Positions 1 to 9,246 of a stretch of DNA of 64,000 bases are shown piece by piece. How positions within the stretch are numbered: position 1 is the first letter of the stretch; each line of letters opens with the position of its first letter. Source of the stretch: Bacteroidetes bacterium GWE2_42_24 (GTDB taxonomy: Bacteria; Bacteroidota; Bacteroidia; Bacteroidales; TTA-H9); assembly GCA_001768515.1 (NCBI GenBank), contig MEOA01000043.1:62001-126000 (forward strand). Reading direction: 5' to 3'. A model generated the notes under the pieces. That model saw only the letters and a program-made list of their open reading frames with translations. It made no database searches and was not told the origin of the DNA. Made by a program: the position numbers and the translations under genes.

Positions 1-672
1 GGATATTTACTCAGAAAAGTACGATCTAAAGCGGGACTGTTATCAAAGATGCCACCGCTGATGGCATCAACGCCTGCCAGAATGATGATTTTTGGGGAAG
101 GTGTTGCATCGTAACATATTTGCAGTGGTTCGGCCATGTTTTGACTGATAGGGCCGGTGATGACGATGCCATCGGCATGGCGTGGCGAAGCCACGAATTC
201 TATTCCAAACCTGCCCATATCAAAGTTGACGTTACCGGCTGCACCCAGTTCCCATTCACAACTGTTATCGCCTCCTGCAGATACCTGCCTTAGTTTGAGT
301 GAACCTGCGTACAGGCGTGTAATCTCCCCGCGAATCTTAGCAGGGTCGAAGCCAACAGGCTGGTCAATACCTTCGTGGACGATTAGCTTTTCACGAGAAT
401 TGGAGCCTAACTTGTAGTCCTTTGTGAACCTGATTTTTTCGGGAAAGCGATCGGCACATTCGCCACAAAACAAGCATTTTCCCAGATCAATGCTTACTGC
501 AGGATCGGCGTTAATGGCATGCGTGGGGCAGACGGCACATAGTGCAGTAATATCAACTGGCAAGGTGCTGATGACGGGGCGTCCGCTGAAGATGCCAGGC
601 ACTTCCACTGTGGTGACATCGGGGATATATTGTTTCCCCTGATGGAATAATATTTTGAGTTCCGGAATCATT
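1..672 (-). CDS. Ehr/Hyf-like small subunit fused to a ferredoxin domain (partial, runs off left edge)
   Basis: The first 224 residues of a protein whose 3' end lies outside the window. Residues about 35-85 form a ferredoxin-like domain and residues about 120 onward match the 20-kDa small subunit of complex I and group 4 hydrogenases (RFGIEF, SPRHADGIVITGP, SGGIF). The ferredoxin part keeps C66, C69 and C72 plus C48 of the first motif, enough for one [4Fe-4S] cluster; the second cluster's cysteines are mostly gone. In the small subunit the usual CxxC before the acidic stretch reads D135-N-S-C138, and the later ligand cysteine (G-x-C-A-x-SGG in relatives) is D202. Two of the proximal-cluster ligands are thus aspartate. 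The ATG lies 19 bp after the large-subunit stop and is the last visible gene of the operon. A relay role for electrons is inferred; the altered ligands make the proximal cluster doubtful. Confidence 0.85.
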
Positions 673-691
673 GGTAAGTCGATTTAATCTT

Positions 692-2191
692 TTACAGGTC
701 GAAGCCACAATAGCTAAGGTTATAGCTTTTGTTGCAAATAGGAAAGTCCGATATCTCGTTGTTGCGTACGGCCAGTGCCAGTGCGGTCCAGTTATGCATT
801 GAGGGATCTTTGATCTTGTAGAGGGCCAGATCACCGTCATCGCCGATGATGGCGGCATGGCAGATTTCACCACGCCATCCTTCAACCAAAGAAACAATGA
901 GCGTGTTGGGAGCCGGTGGATTAATTGTTGTGTTCTGAGGAGAGGGTTTGGGCATTTCCTGCATCAAAGTGCGGGCATAACCTATCGATTGCCTGATCTC
1001 CGAGTCCCGTATTTGTGTTCGGGCATAAACGTCACCCTGGGGCATTAATACCGGTGTATGATTAATGTTGTGGTAACCGAGATACGGATGGCTCTTCCTT
1101 ACATCGCGTTCAAGGTTTGCCGATCGTGCCGCCATCCCTACAGCGCCGATCTGAAGATTCTGCTCTCGTGTTACCACCCCGGTTTTTTCCAGACGCGACA
1201 GCACCGAAGGGAGATCGATCATGCGGTCGAACATCTCTGTATAGTCGGGCCAGTAAGCGTTGAGGACATTTGAGAAGTTTTCAGCCAGAGTATCGTCGAA
1301 AGGAAATCTGCTGCGGAAAGGCCGGATGAGGCCTTTGGCGAGTCTGTTGCCGCCCCATGTCTGGAAGGCGTTGATGATGGGTGTTCGTAATCTTCCAAAG
1401 ACACTGCTCCCAAGCTGGTATGCGATGTCGGTGGCGATTGCACTGAGGTCGCCCGAATGGATGGCAATGCGTTCCCACTCCAGCGCCAGAGTACGTGCCT
1501 GTACGAGATCGGGCGAAGGCGTGAAGCCGCTGAGACTCTCCCAAAGGTTGACAAATGCCGTTGTGTGTCCGACTACTGTATCTCCGGCAATAGATTCAGC
1601 CAGAATGGTGCGGCTGAGGAGGTCTTTCTTTTCGATCATTAGCTTCTCGATGCCGCGATGCTGAAATCCCAGATGGATCTCGAGGTGGAGTATCTGTTCG
1701 CCATTGCAGATGAATCGGAAGTGTCCGGGTTCTATCACGCCGGCATGAATAGGCCCGACACCCACTTCGTGCAGTTCTTCGCTTTCGATATGATAGAAAG
1801 GGTAGTTTTCAATTTTTTGATTCAGGTCTGCGCGGTACCAGGGATAGCGTACCGGTTTCAGCCAGGGGTGGTCGGTGTAATGTATTCCGAGGCTTTCGTG
1901 TATTTCGCGTTCGAATATATGAAAAGAGAAATGGCGGCGGGTAAACGACGGAAGCTGGTCGGACTGATTGACTAAGGCAACATTCACATGGATGGTGCGG
2001 GCGTTATCGTTAGCCATGCAGCAGATCAGCCTGATGAGGCCATTGACCGGTTGACCGAAATAGTTGATGCAGTGCCAGTCTTTATGAGCCATCAATGCCG
2101 TGTTATGTTCCAGAAAATCGGTATAGCCGAGAACCGGAATGGCATCCAGCGCCACTGGCTGGTTATTTCTTATTTCAATAGATTTCTTCAT
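692..2191 (-). CDS. Ehr/HyfG-like large subunit (NuoC-NuoD fusion) lacking [NiFe] ligands
   Basis: A 499-residue protein with an N-terminal NuoC-type 30-kDa domain (about 20-125, with FEREIHESLGI near 93-103) fused to a NuoD/HycE-type 49-kDa domain (HRGIEKL near 178). This fusion is typical of HyfG/HycE. In true group 4 hydrogenases two CxxC motifs bind nickel. Here the first reads S-I-A202-G-D-T205 in place of RICGIC, and the C-terminal one reads D462-P-S464-M-H-N467 in place of DPCxxC, so all four ligands are missing. The protein cannot hold a [NiFe] centre and belongs with energy-converting-hydrogenase-related (Ehr) complexes. It overlaps the upstream gene by 4 bp (ATGA), indicating translational coupling. 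Its substrate and redox partner are unknown. Confidence 0.9.
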   Translation of the reverse strand: MKKSIEIRNNQPVALDAIPVLGYTDFLEHNTALMAHKDWHCINYFGQPVNGLIRLICCMANDNARTIHVNVALVNQSDQLPSFTRRHFSFHIFEREIHESLGIHYTDHPWLKPVRYPWYRADLNQKIENYPFYHIESEELHEVGVGPIHAGVIEPGHFRFICNGEQILHLEIHLGFQHRGIEKLMIEKKDLLSRTILAESIAGDTVVGHTTAFVNLWESLSGFTPSPDLVQARTLALEWERIAIHSGDLSAIATDIAYQLGSSVFGRLRTPIINAFQTWGGNRLAKGLIRPFRSRFPFDDTLAENFSNVLNAYWPDYTEMFDRMIDLPSVLSRLEKTGVVTREQNLQIGAVGMAARSANLERDVRKSHPYLGYHNINHTPVLMPQGDVYARTQIRDSEIRQSIGYARTLMQEMPKPSPQNTTINPPAPNTLIVSLVEGWRGEICHAAIIGDDGDLALYKIKDPSMHNWTALALAVRNNEISDFPICNKSYNLSYCGFDL

Positions 2192-3621
2192 GGCAACTGT
2201 GGAAGATTGATAATGGCGGTCTGGATGAGATCGATGAGCTGCGCCGGGGGGTAGTACCCAAACCAGAGGACTACAGCCAGTAAGAGGTATTGTGATAATG
2301 ATTCGGCTGGGGGAATTCGTTTGAATTTTGATTCATCGAATGATACCGGTTTGATGAATAGTATCTTGAAGACATTCCGTCCGAACGACCAGATGATGAA
2401 TGTCAGAAGGATGAGCACAGCGACCATCAGCCAGATAAGATGGGCTTCAAACAGCGACCTGAAAAGCAGAAATTCGCTGATAAACATGCCCGAGGGCGGC
2501 ATGGCGGTTACGGTGATAAACGAGAGCAACAACAGGATGGCACCTGATGGGTTGAGGCGGAAATAGTCACCCATATCATAGATGTTCTTGCTATTGAAGG
2601 TACGGTTCATTTGCCCGAACTGTAAGAATAGGGAAGATTTGGCAAACGAGTGCAGTACAAGATGGAGGATAGCGGCATAGGCGCCTATGCCACCTGCCGC
2701 CAGTCCAAGAAATACAAGTCCCATGTGTTCAACGCTGGAGTATGCCATCAGACGTTTGAAATTTTTAACTTTCAGCATATAAACGGTAGCTACGAATACC
2801 GATGCTCCTGCCGAAATGAACATGATGTTGTTGCTCCATGCATGGATAGAGGTGTGGCTGATGATTTCGTAGAATCTGAAAATTCCTATGAATCCCATAT
2901 TCATGAGCACACTGCTCAGCAAGGCACCGGCCGGATGAGGCGACTTGTCTTTGGCGTCAATGCCGGCGGTGTACATTGGTACAAGGCCAACTTTGGAGGT
3001 GAATCCGGTGAAGATGAATAGGAAAGCCAACTTGAGCCAGAAGACATTGAGGTGAGGAGCCTGCTGCAACAGGGCGGTATAGCTGAGGTCTTTAAGTCCC
3101 TCTTCCTGAATGGCAATACTTAGGAACAGTATTCCTATAAATACCAGTGTAATACTGATTGAGCAGACGAAGATGTATTTCCATGTGCCTTCGAGTGTTA
3201 GATTATTACGGCGATGATAGATCAGGGCCGAAGCACTCAGGGTGGTTAATTCCACGAAGACCCACGTTACGGCTATGTGGTTGGCCAGATATGCTGCACT
3301 CAGGGCGGCAATAAGGATTACCATTGCAGCATAGTACATCCCTTGTTCACGAGGCAGGTAAGGGTGGTATATGAAGTATATTCTGGAATGGATAAGTGCC
3401 GGAATGGTAATAATCGAAACAACCGACAGAAAGAGGACACCGAGTGCATCGGGGGTGAAGTACTCCAGTTCGGCTATGTTCATGTGGGTGTATGCATACA
3501 ACGCGTAAGCAGCTTGTATGACCACGAAGAACGATATGAGGATGTGTTTGACAGCAATGCTATCAATCAGGTATAGCAGGGTGGCAATGATCAGGGCTGA
3601 AAGTAAGTATATTCCAATCAT
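2188..3621 (-). CDS. Antiporter-like membrane subunit (HyfF/NuoN-like) of the Ehr complex
   Basis: A 477-residue, almost wholly hydrophobic protein of the Mrp antiporter/NuoL-M-N family (proton_antipo_M). The typical glutamate sits in VFVELTTLSAS (about residue 126) and lysines that line the ion path appear in FTSKVGLVPM and HSFAKSSLF. The spacing KVGLVPMYTAG and the short C-terminus resemble HyfF rather than HyfB. It would be one of three ion-translocating modules in the membrane arm. It ends by overlapping the large subunit gene by 4 bp and starts 5 bp after the NuoK-like gene, so it is inside the operon. Ion specificity (H+ or Na+) cannot be read from the sequence. Confidence 0.88.
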   Translation of the reverse strand: MIGIYLLSALIIATLLYLIDSIAVKHILISFFVVIQAAYALYAYTHMNIAELEYFTPDALGVLFLSVVSIITIPALIHSRIYFIYHPYLPREQGMYYAAMVILIAALSAAYLANHIAVTWVFVELTTLSASALIYHRRNNLTLEGTWKYIFVCSISITLVFIGILFLSIAIQEEGLKDLSYTALLQQAPHLNVFWLKLAFLFIFTGFTSKVGLVPMYTAGIDAKDKSPHPAGALLSSVLMNMGFIGIFRFYEIISHTSIHAWSNNIMFISAGASVFVATVYMLKVKNFKRLMAYSSVEHMGLVFLGLAAGGIGAYAAILHLVLHSFAKSSLFLQFGQMNRTFNSKNIYDMGDYFRLNPSGAILLLLSFITVTAMPPSGMFISEFLLFRSLFEAHLIWLMVAVLILLTFIIWSFGRNVFKILFIKPVSFDESKFKRIPPAESLSQYLLLAVVLWFGYYPPAQLIDLIQTAIINLPQLP

Positions 3622-3626
3622 AATCG

Positions 3627-4256
3627 CTAATCTTTCAGGTTAGTAAGAAAATCAACATCATGGTCCTTGATCACGTCGCCGATTTTGTTGACGAAGATGC
3701 CAAGCAACAGTACGCTGACGAAGATGTCGAGCAGAATGCCGGTATTAACCAGCATAGGCATCTCATTGCCAACAGCCAGAGAGAGGATGAAGACACCGTT
3801 TTCGATGATAAGAAACCCCATCACGTGCGTAATGACTTTGCGTCGGCTGGCGATGATGTACATGCCTGTAAATAATGCTGAAATGGCCACAACAAAGAAC
3901 ATCTTTTGCAGGTGCTTGTCGTGAAGTGTGTTCGATAACAGGAAGGAGCTCAGAATGATGGCGGTGATGATGACCACCGAGACGAAATTCGAGATGAAGG
4001 GCTCTGCTTCGCGTTTGATATTGTTACGTTTAATCACCCGGCGCATGAAGAAGGGGATGGCGATGGTTTTAAAAACAATGGTTTCGAGCAGCACGAAGAT
4101 AAGGTTCAGGGTATTGATCTCGATGAGTTCGATGAAGGCAATGCCGAAGAGCAATATCCCCTGGATGGCCAATACCGAGATATAGGTGAATAACCGGTTG
4201 GCAACGCCGATATAGATAAGTGTGATTAAGAACAAGATTAGTAGAATATCTGACAT
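3627..4256 (-). CDS. HyfE-like (NuoK/MnhC-related) membrane subunit
   Basis: A 209-residue integral membrane protein with about six hydrophobic helices. The C-terminal half carries the NuoK/MnhC-like pattern (GFLIIENGVFILSLAVG with a glutamate inside a helix, about residues 147-163), and the length fits HyfE (about 215). A positively charged loop (RRVIKRNNIKREAE, about 72-85) lies on the presumed cytoplasmic side. In related complexes this subunit sits between the antiporter-like subunits and the NuoH-like subunit and carries a membrane-buried glutamate in the proton path. Gene spacing is 5 bp downstream and 18 bp upstream, within the same operon. Confidence 0.85.
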   Translation of the reverse strand: MSDILLILFLITLIYIGVANRLFTYISVLAIQGILLFGIAFIELIEINTLNLIFVLLETIVFKTIAIPFFMRRVIKRNNIKREAEPFISNFVSVVIITAIILSSFLLSNTLHDKHLQKMFFVVAISALFTGMYIIASRRKVITHVMGFLIIENGVFILSLAVGNEMPMLVNTGILLDIFVSVLLLGIFVNKIGDVIKDHDVDFLTNLKD

Positions 4257-4274
4257 GGCTTATTGGGTAATTCG

Positions 4275-5183
4275 TTAGACAATTTTACCAAGCATCAGCA
4301 GTACACCCAGGAAGATAAAGAGCGATACCGATGTGATCATCAAAATAAACTGGGGGTTGTGGTTCATCCTGAAACGAGCCCAAAACGATTCAAGGACACC
4401 GATGGCAAAAGCCATGAGGATTTGTACCCCGATGAAGATAGGAATAGAGTAGTAGATTTCGTAGCCCCTGGTGAGAAATAGGTTGGCTACCAGTGCTCCA
4501 TACATAGCGAACTTTAGGTTGACTGCCTGCATGATAAGCCCCAGATCGAAACCGCTGTTGTCGAGGATCATTACCTCATGAACCATCGTAAGTTCAAGAT
4601 GGGTTTTAGGGTCGTCTACTGGCATGCGGCTGTTTTCGATAAGTGCGAGCGCCATTAGTATCCCGGAGGCCAGAACTCCGATGGCGTAGGAGATGTACGA
4701 TCCGAAGTGTAAAGCACTAAAGATACCGGAAAAAGAGGTGTATCCGGTTAGAAGGGCAAAGGATCCCATAACCAGGAAGAAGGCAGGTTCGACAAGCATT
4801 GAATAGAGGGCTTCGCGTGCGGCGCCCATCCCTTCAAAGCTACTGCCCGTATCAAGTGCTCCAATGATACTGAAGAATTTTCCAAGAGCCAGCACATAAG
4901 CAAAGAACACGAAGTCGCCGTCGAACGAGAGCACGCCGCGCTGGTTACCAAACGGGATAAACAGGATGGCCATTACAACAGAGGCGAAATAGACCAAAGG
5001 CGCCAGTTTGAATATGAAACTGGTGGTCTCGCTATATACACTCCCCTTGCGAAGCAGTTTCCAGATGTCTTTCATGGGCTGCATGATTCCGGGTCCCATT
5101 CGCCCTGAGGCGAGGCTCTTGGTGCGGATGATGATGCCCGTGAACACGAAACTGGCCGCTATAATTAATATCAGACTCAGCAT
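4275..5183 (-). CDS. HyfC/NuoH-like membrane subunit
   Basis: A 302-residue membrane protein of the respiratory-chain NADH dehydrogenase subunit 1 (NuoH/HycD/HyfC) family. Recognisable parts are RMGPGIMQPMKDIWKLLRKG near the N-terminus (relatives: R.GP...QP..D..KL..K), the acidic helix-loop MPVDDPKTHLELTMVHEVMILD (about 187-208, written here only as a guide to position) and ESFWARFR near 265. This subunit anchors the peripheral redox arm to the membrane and forms the quinone-cavity or hydrogenase docking site in relatives. The conserved acidic residues E197 and E203 region remain. It lies 9 bp after the second HyfB-like gene. Membership of the Ehr complex follows from context. Confidence 0.9.
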   Translation of the reverse strand: MLSLILIIAASFVFTGIIIRTKSLASGRMGPGIMQPMKDIWKLLRKGSVYSETTSFIFKLAPLVYFASVVMAILFIPFGNQRGVLSFDGDFVFFAYVLALGKFFSIIGALDTGSSFEGMGAAREALYSMLVEPAFFLVMGSFALLTGYTSFSGIFSALHFGSYISYAIGVLASGILMALALIENSRMPVDDPKTHLELTMVHEVMILDNSGFDLGLIMQAVNLKFAMYGALVANLFLTRGYEIYYSIPIFIGVQILMAFAIGVLESFWARFRMNHNPQFILMITSVSLFIFLGVLLMLGKIV

Positions 5184-5192
5184 AACAGATGA

Positions 5193-7211
5193 CTATAATT
5201 GTTTAATCAATTCATACACGAACACCAGACCTTCGATGAGGAGGGGAATGGCGATAATAATAAAAATGAAAATAATACCATAAAGTACATAGAATTGTAC
5301 ACTGCCATTCTGCAGGAAGTTAAACTTGCCAATAAATCCTTTCACCTTACGGATGGGGATGTCGATGATGGAGTTCTCCAGACGGTCGTATGAATGGGTC
5401 GAGAAGTGAGCAGTTTCTGGTACGACAGTGTCGATATGCGGACGATGGCGGGTAATCATGAGGACTGCCTCAACAAGTTTGCGGTAACTCCTTACATATG
5501 ATGAGGCGGTGTATTGCAACTTTGGACTCGCGGTCGGATAAGCGCATCCCCATGTTGGCACTTTGGACAATGGGGCATAACGGGTCACCAGTTTTCTGAT
5601 GAACCAGATGATGGCTGTCAGTATAATGAAACCCCAGACCGCCATACTTACATGCTGCATCACGTTAACCAATGGAATGGAGGTGGGGAGTGCCAACGGT
5701 CCTGTGAATTGCATCACCGGTCTCATCAGCGCCATGAGAAAGTATTGGGGTGCCAGTCCGATGAGGATAATCAACACAGCTATGGCATACAGCGGGATGA
5801 GACGTCCATCGCGGGGGTCTGTAGAATCTTGGTGATAGTGGCTGCGTGGTTCGCCCAGAAAGATGATCCCGAACGCCTTGGTGAAACACAGAAGGGCGAG
5901 TCCTCCAATCAGGACGAGTCCAACAACAGAGAGAATATAAAGGGTAGTATAGCTGAATTCGCCAGAGTGAATAGCCTGAAAAAGGCCTGTGTAGATTAGA
6001 AATTCGCTGATAAATCCATTAAAGGGTGGCAATCCGGTGATGGCCAGAGCGGCCAGCAGAAAAAGAAAGGCTGTTTTGGGTAACCGTCTGATGAGCCCGC
6101 CCATGCTGTCGATGTTCAACGTGTGAGTTGCCTGGTACACGATTCCCGAACCATAGAACAGCAATGATTTGAATAGCGAGTGGTTTAATACATGGAGCAA
6201 GGCACCGCTGAAGCCGGCAAGCCCCACCAGTGCATTTCCGTTAGCCACGCCGATCGATCCGATGCCCATTCCGATTCCGATGATCCCGATGTTTTCGATA
6301 CTATGGTAAGCAAGCAGTCGTTTCAGGTTATGCTGAATGATGGCGAGCATCACGCCATAGAGTCCCGACAATACGCCAAGGATGAGCATGATGGAGCCGA
6401 TGGTAAGCCAGGTGGTGCTTTCGAGGAGCATCACCCGCATTATGCCATAAATACCCAATTTAATGATCACCCCCGACATCATCCCCGATATATGTGCCGG
6501 GGCAGCGGGGTGGGCGTAGGGTAACCATGTGTGTAACGGGATAAATCCCGCTTTTAGTCCAAAGCCAATCAAAAATATGATGAAGAGCAAGACCCCTGCA
6601 GCAGAGGTCGTGTGTTTGCAGTATATCGTGATTGCATTGAAATCGTAGTTGTCCTGGCTGCCTGATACCCACAGAAAGCCTACCATGAGAAACACGATGC
6701 TGACATGTGACTGGATAAGATAGTTAATGCCTGCCTTCAGGGTTTCCATCTTGTGGTGTTCGAAGATAATGAGAAGAAAAGCTGTGAGAGCCAGCACCTC
6801 CCACACTACCAGAAAGGCGAGGCTGTTACGCATAAGGTAGATACTACTCATCGCAGCATGATTAAACAGAAAACTGATCCAATGAAGGTTTAGATTGGCT
6901 TTCTGCCCACTATACGCCTTCATGTAACCATGTCCATAGAGGACTGCCGTGAGCATGGTGAAGTTCATCAGAAGAAGAAACCAGGCAGAGAGAGGGTCAA
7001 CCTCGAGCCTGATATAACCAAAAACAGTTCCACCGTCGATAATGTACTGAAATGTTTCGCCCATCAGCGACTTCACGGCAAGAAAGGAAGTCATTGCCGC
7101 GCTTACCGCTACGCCACAGGCCGCAATCCATCCCTTGTACTTTTCTCTGGCTGAGACAAGGGTGAATGAGGCTAAAAGAGGAGCCAGCAATATGATAATT
7201 ATGATCAGCAT
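5193..7211 (-). CDS. HyfB-like antiporter subunit, second copy
   Basis: A 672-residue proton_antipo_M protein with long C-terminal extension, like HyfB/HycC. Ion-path residues are present: the glutamate of VWEVLALTAF, the lysines of HHKMETLKAGINYL, FGLKAGFIPLHTWLPYAHP and NHSLFKSLLFYG. After the last antiporter helices comes a cytoplasmic or periplasmic segment starting PTWGCAYPTASPKLQYTASSY (about 558), followed by a final C-terminal helix. It is clearly a paralogue of the gene immediately upstream (7214-9211), sharing the WLP.AHPAAP block and the C-terminal TWGC.Y block, and probably arose by tandem duplication. The intergenic gap is 2 bp. Confidence 0.9.
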   Translation of the reverse strand: MLIIIIILLAPLLASFTLVSAREKYKGWIAACGVAVSAAMTSFLAVKSLMGETFQYIIDGGTVFGYIRLEVDPLSAWFLLLMNFTMLTAVLYGHGYMKAYSGQKANLNLHWISFLFNHAAMSSIYLMRNSLAFLVVWEVLALTAFLLIIFEHHKMETLKAGINYLIQSHVSIVFLMVGFLWVSGSQDNYDFNAITIYCKHTTSAAGVLLFIIFLIGFGLKAGFIPLHTWLPYAHPAAPAHISGMMSGVIIKLGIYGIMRVMLLESTTWLTIGSIMLILGVLSGLYGVMLAIIQHNLKRLLAYHSIENIGIIGIGMGIGSIGVANGNALVGLAGFSGALLHVLNHSLFKSLLFYGSGIVYQATHTLNIDSMGGLIRRLPKTAFLFLLAALAITGLPPFNGFISEFLIYTGLFQAIHSGEFSYTTLYILSVVGLVLIGGLALLCFTKAFGIIFLGEPRSHYHQDSTDPRDGRLIPLYAIAVLIILIGLAPQYFLMALMRPVMQFTGPLALPTSIPLVNVMQHVSMAVWGFIILTAIIWFIRKLVTRYAPLSKVPTWGCAYPTASPKLQYTASSYVRSYRKLVEAVLMITRHRPHIDTVVPETAHFSTHSYDRLENSIIDIPIRKVKGFIGKFNFLQNGSVQFYVLYGIIFIFIIIAIPLLIEGLVFVYELIKQL

Positions 7212-7213
7212 GG

Positions 7214-9211
7214 TTAAAACATATTAAACATCGTACTGACCAGCACAACGACGATGAATAGAATTCCATAGAGGATATACGATTGCACCCGGCCGTTGTG
7301 AATGAACAGAAAGAGGTTGAAAAACCTAAGCAATAGGTTGATTCCCTTTTCGATAACATGGGTCTCAAAGAATTCCGGATAGCGAGATGAGAACACCCGC
7401 TGACGAGGGAAGATGTTTTTTTGAGATATTTCTTTGTAGGTCTTTTCTTCGATAGCAATGAAACTGAATAGCTTGGCCAGGCTTTTTGAATAGGATTTGC
7501 CGGTGTATTGCAACCGTGATTCGGGTGCTACATAGCCGCATCCCCAGGTCGGGGAAACCTCTTTAGTAACATTTGCGGTTAAAATTTTTCTAAGGAAATG
7601 GATAATCACTACCAGCAAAATAAATCCGCCCGATGCGAACATTATCTGGGAAAGACTGGTCAGGAGACTGAGCCCGGGAACGAACATACTTACCGGACCA
7701 AAAGAGCCGACAACAACGATTACCGGCTTCCACAGGAAAACCGGGAAGAGTCCGATGGCCAGCATTACGCTGATGATCACCATGGCGGGGAGCCACATAA
7801 CCGGTGACACTTCTTTCGGCTCATGAGGCAACTCGCGTCGGGCAGTACCAAGAAATACAATACCATAAGTCTTCGTGAAGGTGATGATTGAAAGGCCACC
7901 AGCCATTACCATCCCGGCTAACCCTACCATCATTAGGGTGCTGATTTCGGGGGCCTGGGCCTGAATTCCTTCAATGAGTCCCATATAGATGATAAATTCG
8001 GAGACAAAACCATTGAAAGGGGGTAACCCGCCTATGGCCATTGCACCGACAAGGAAGATAATAGCCGTAATGGGCATTTTCCTGATCAGGCCGCCCAGAT
8101 GCTCCATGTTGCGTGTATGGGTCACGGAGTATATGCTGCCTGCACTAAAGAATAGCAGCGACTTGAAAAGTGAGTGGTTAAGCGTATGAATGAGTGCACC
8201 GCCGTAACCTGCCATCATCATCCAGGGGTTAGGTATTGCCTGACCAATCATGCCGACGCCAATACCAATTCCGATAATTCCAATGTTTTCGATGGTACAG
8301 AAGGCCAGCATCTTTTTGATGTCGCGGTGGATGGCTGAATTGATGATGCCATAGAGTGCAGTTATAACCGATAAGGTAAGAACGACCTCGCCACCCGGAA
8401 GCATAAGTGCAGCGTCAATTTGGGTCACGATCCGCAGGATACCGTAGATACCCATTTTGACAATCACGCCTGACATGACACCCGAAACGTGTGAAGGTGC
8501 TGCAGGATGTGCATGGGGGAGCCAGGTATGGAAGGGGATAAAGCCTGCCTTGATACCGAAACCTGCGAAAAAGAGCAGGAAGAGCCAGATTGATGGTTTG
8601 TTGCGGAAGAAGATACCTATGGCGTTGAAATCGAAAGAATGCTGATTGAAGTACACCCAAAGGAAGGCGACAGTGAGCAGTGTAACTCCAATGTGCATTT
8701 GAATAAGGTAATTGATTCCGGCTTTGATGGTTTCGGCCTTGTGGTGTTCAAAGATAACCAGCAACATCGAACTCAGCGACATGATCTCCCACACGATAAG
8801 AAAGGCCAGGCTGTTCTGAATTATGCATACCCATACCATCGACAGATGGAACACCACGAAAAGAATCCAGTGAAGCGATAATTTCCGGGATTCACCCGCA
8901 TAACTTCTCATGTAACCAATGCCATAAATGGCCCCCATCAGCGTAGTGAAGTTCACAATCAGGATAAACCATGCGGATAATCCGTCGATGCGCAATCCGA
9001 TCTCGCCAACCAGCAGGCCTGCATTCAGGGATGCATCACTTCCCTGACCAGCCAGTGCCATAACAGCCGGGATTGTGGTGATGATTCCGTTGATAAATAG
9101 CGCCGCAGTTGCAACCAGTGACTTGTATCTCTCTGCTGTTACACCAATGATGAGGGCTGCCACAACGACAACCAACCACGTGGTACGCAGCCAAATAGAT
9201 ATTTCGGGCAT
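7214..9211 (-). CDS. HyfB-like antiporter subunit, first gene of the Ehr operon
   Basis: A 665-residue multi-spanning protein of the NuoL/HyfB class. It has IVWEIMSLSSM with the membrane glutamate, HHKAETIKAGINYL, FGIKAGFIPFHTWLPHAHPAAP, and NHSLFKSLLFFSAG with the conserved lysines, then the C-terminal PTWGCGYVAPESRLQYTG block and a terminal helix. It starts the operon: a perfect TAnnTTTG promoter box lies about 30 bp upstream of the ATG at 9211 and the adjacent genes are 0-20 bp apart. Together with its paralogue and the HyfF-like protein it gives the complex three potential ion channels. Confidence 0.9.
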   Translation of the reverse strand: MPEISIWLRTTWLVVVVAALIIGVTAERYKSLVATAALFINGIITTIPAVMALAGQGSDASLNAGLLVGEIGLRIDGLSAWFILIVNFTTLMGAIYGIGYMRSYAGESRKLSLHWILFVVFHLSMVWVCIIQNSLAFLIVWEIMSLSSMLLVIFEHHKAETIKAGINYLIQMHIGVTLLTVAFLWVYFNQHSFDFNAIGIFFRNKPSIWLFLLFFAGFGIKAGFIPFHTWLPHAHPAAPSHVSGVMSGVIVKMGIYGILRIVTQIDAALMLPGGEVVLTLSVITALYGIINSAIHRDIKKMLAFCTIENIGIIGIGIGVGMIGQAIPNPWMMMAGYGGALIHTLNHSLFKSLLFFSAGSIYSVTHTRNMEHLGGLIRKMPITAIIFLVGAMAIGGLPPFNGFVSEFIIYMGLIEGIQAQAPEISTLMMVGLAGMVMAGGLSIITFTKTYGIVFLGTARRELPHEPKEVSPVMWLPAMVIISVMLAIGLFPVFLWKPVIVVVGSFGPVSMFVPGLSLLTSLSQIMFASGGFILLVVIIHFLRKILTANVTKEVSPTWGCGYVAPESRLQYTGKSYSKSLAKLFSFIAIEEKTYKEISQKNIFPRQRVFSSRYPEFFETHVIEKGINLLLRFFNLFLFIHNGRVQSYILYGILFIVVVLVSTMFNMF

Positions 9212-9238
9212 TGTTGTAATTGGATTTTAAAAACGCGG

Positions 9239-9246
9239 CAAAGGTA
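9239..9246 (-). promoter_or_regulatory. Candidate promoter -7 box of the Ehr operon
   Basis: On the minus strand the sequence reads TACCTTTG, a perfect match to the Bacteroidota -7 consensus TAnnTTTG, 28 bp upstream of the first operon gene. The -33 region (TTC about 16 bp further upstream) is a weaker match. The leader before the ATG would be short. Confidence 0.55.

Noticed and set aside
692..9211. Annotation of the operon as hydrogenase-4 or formate hydrogenlyase
   Set aside because: The large subunit has no nickel ligands, and no formate dehydrogenase gene or maturation gene is in view.
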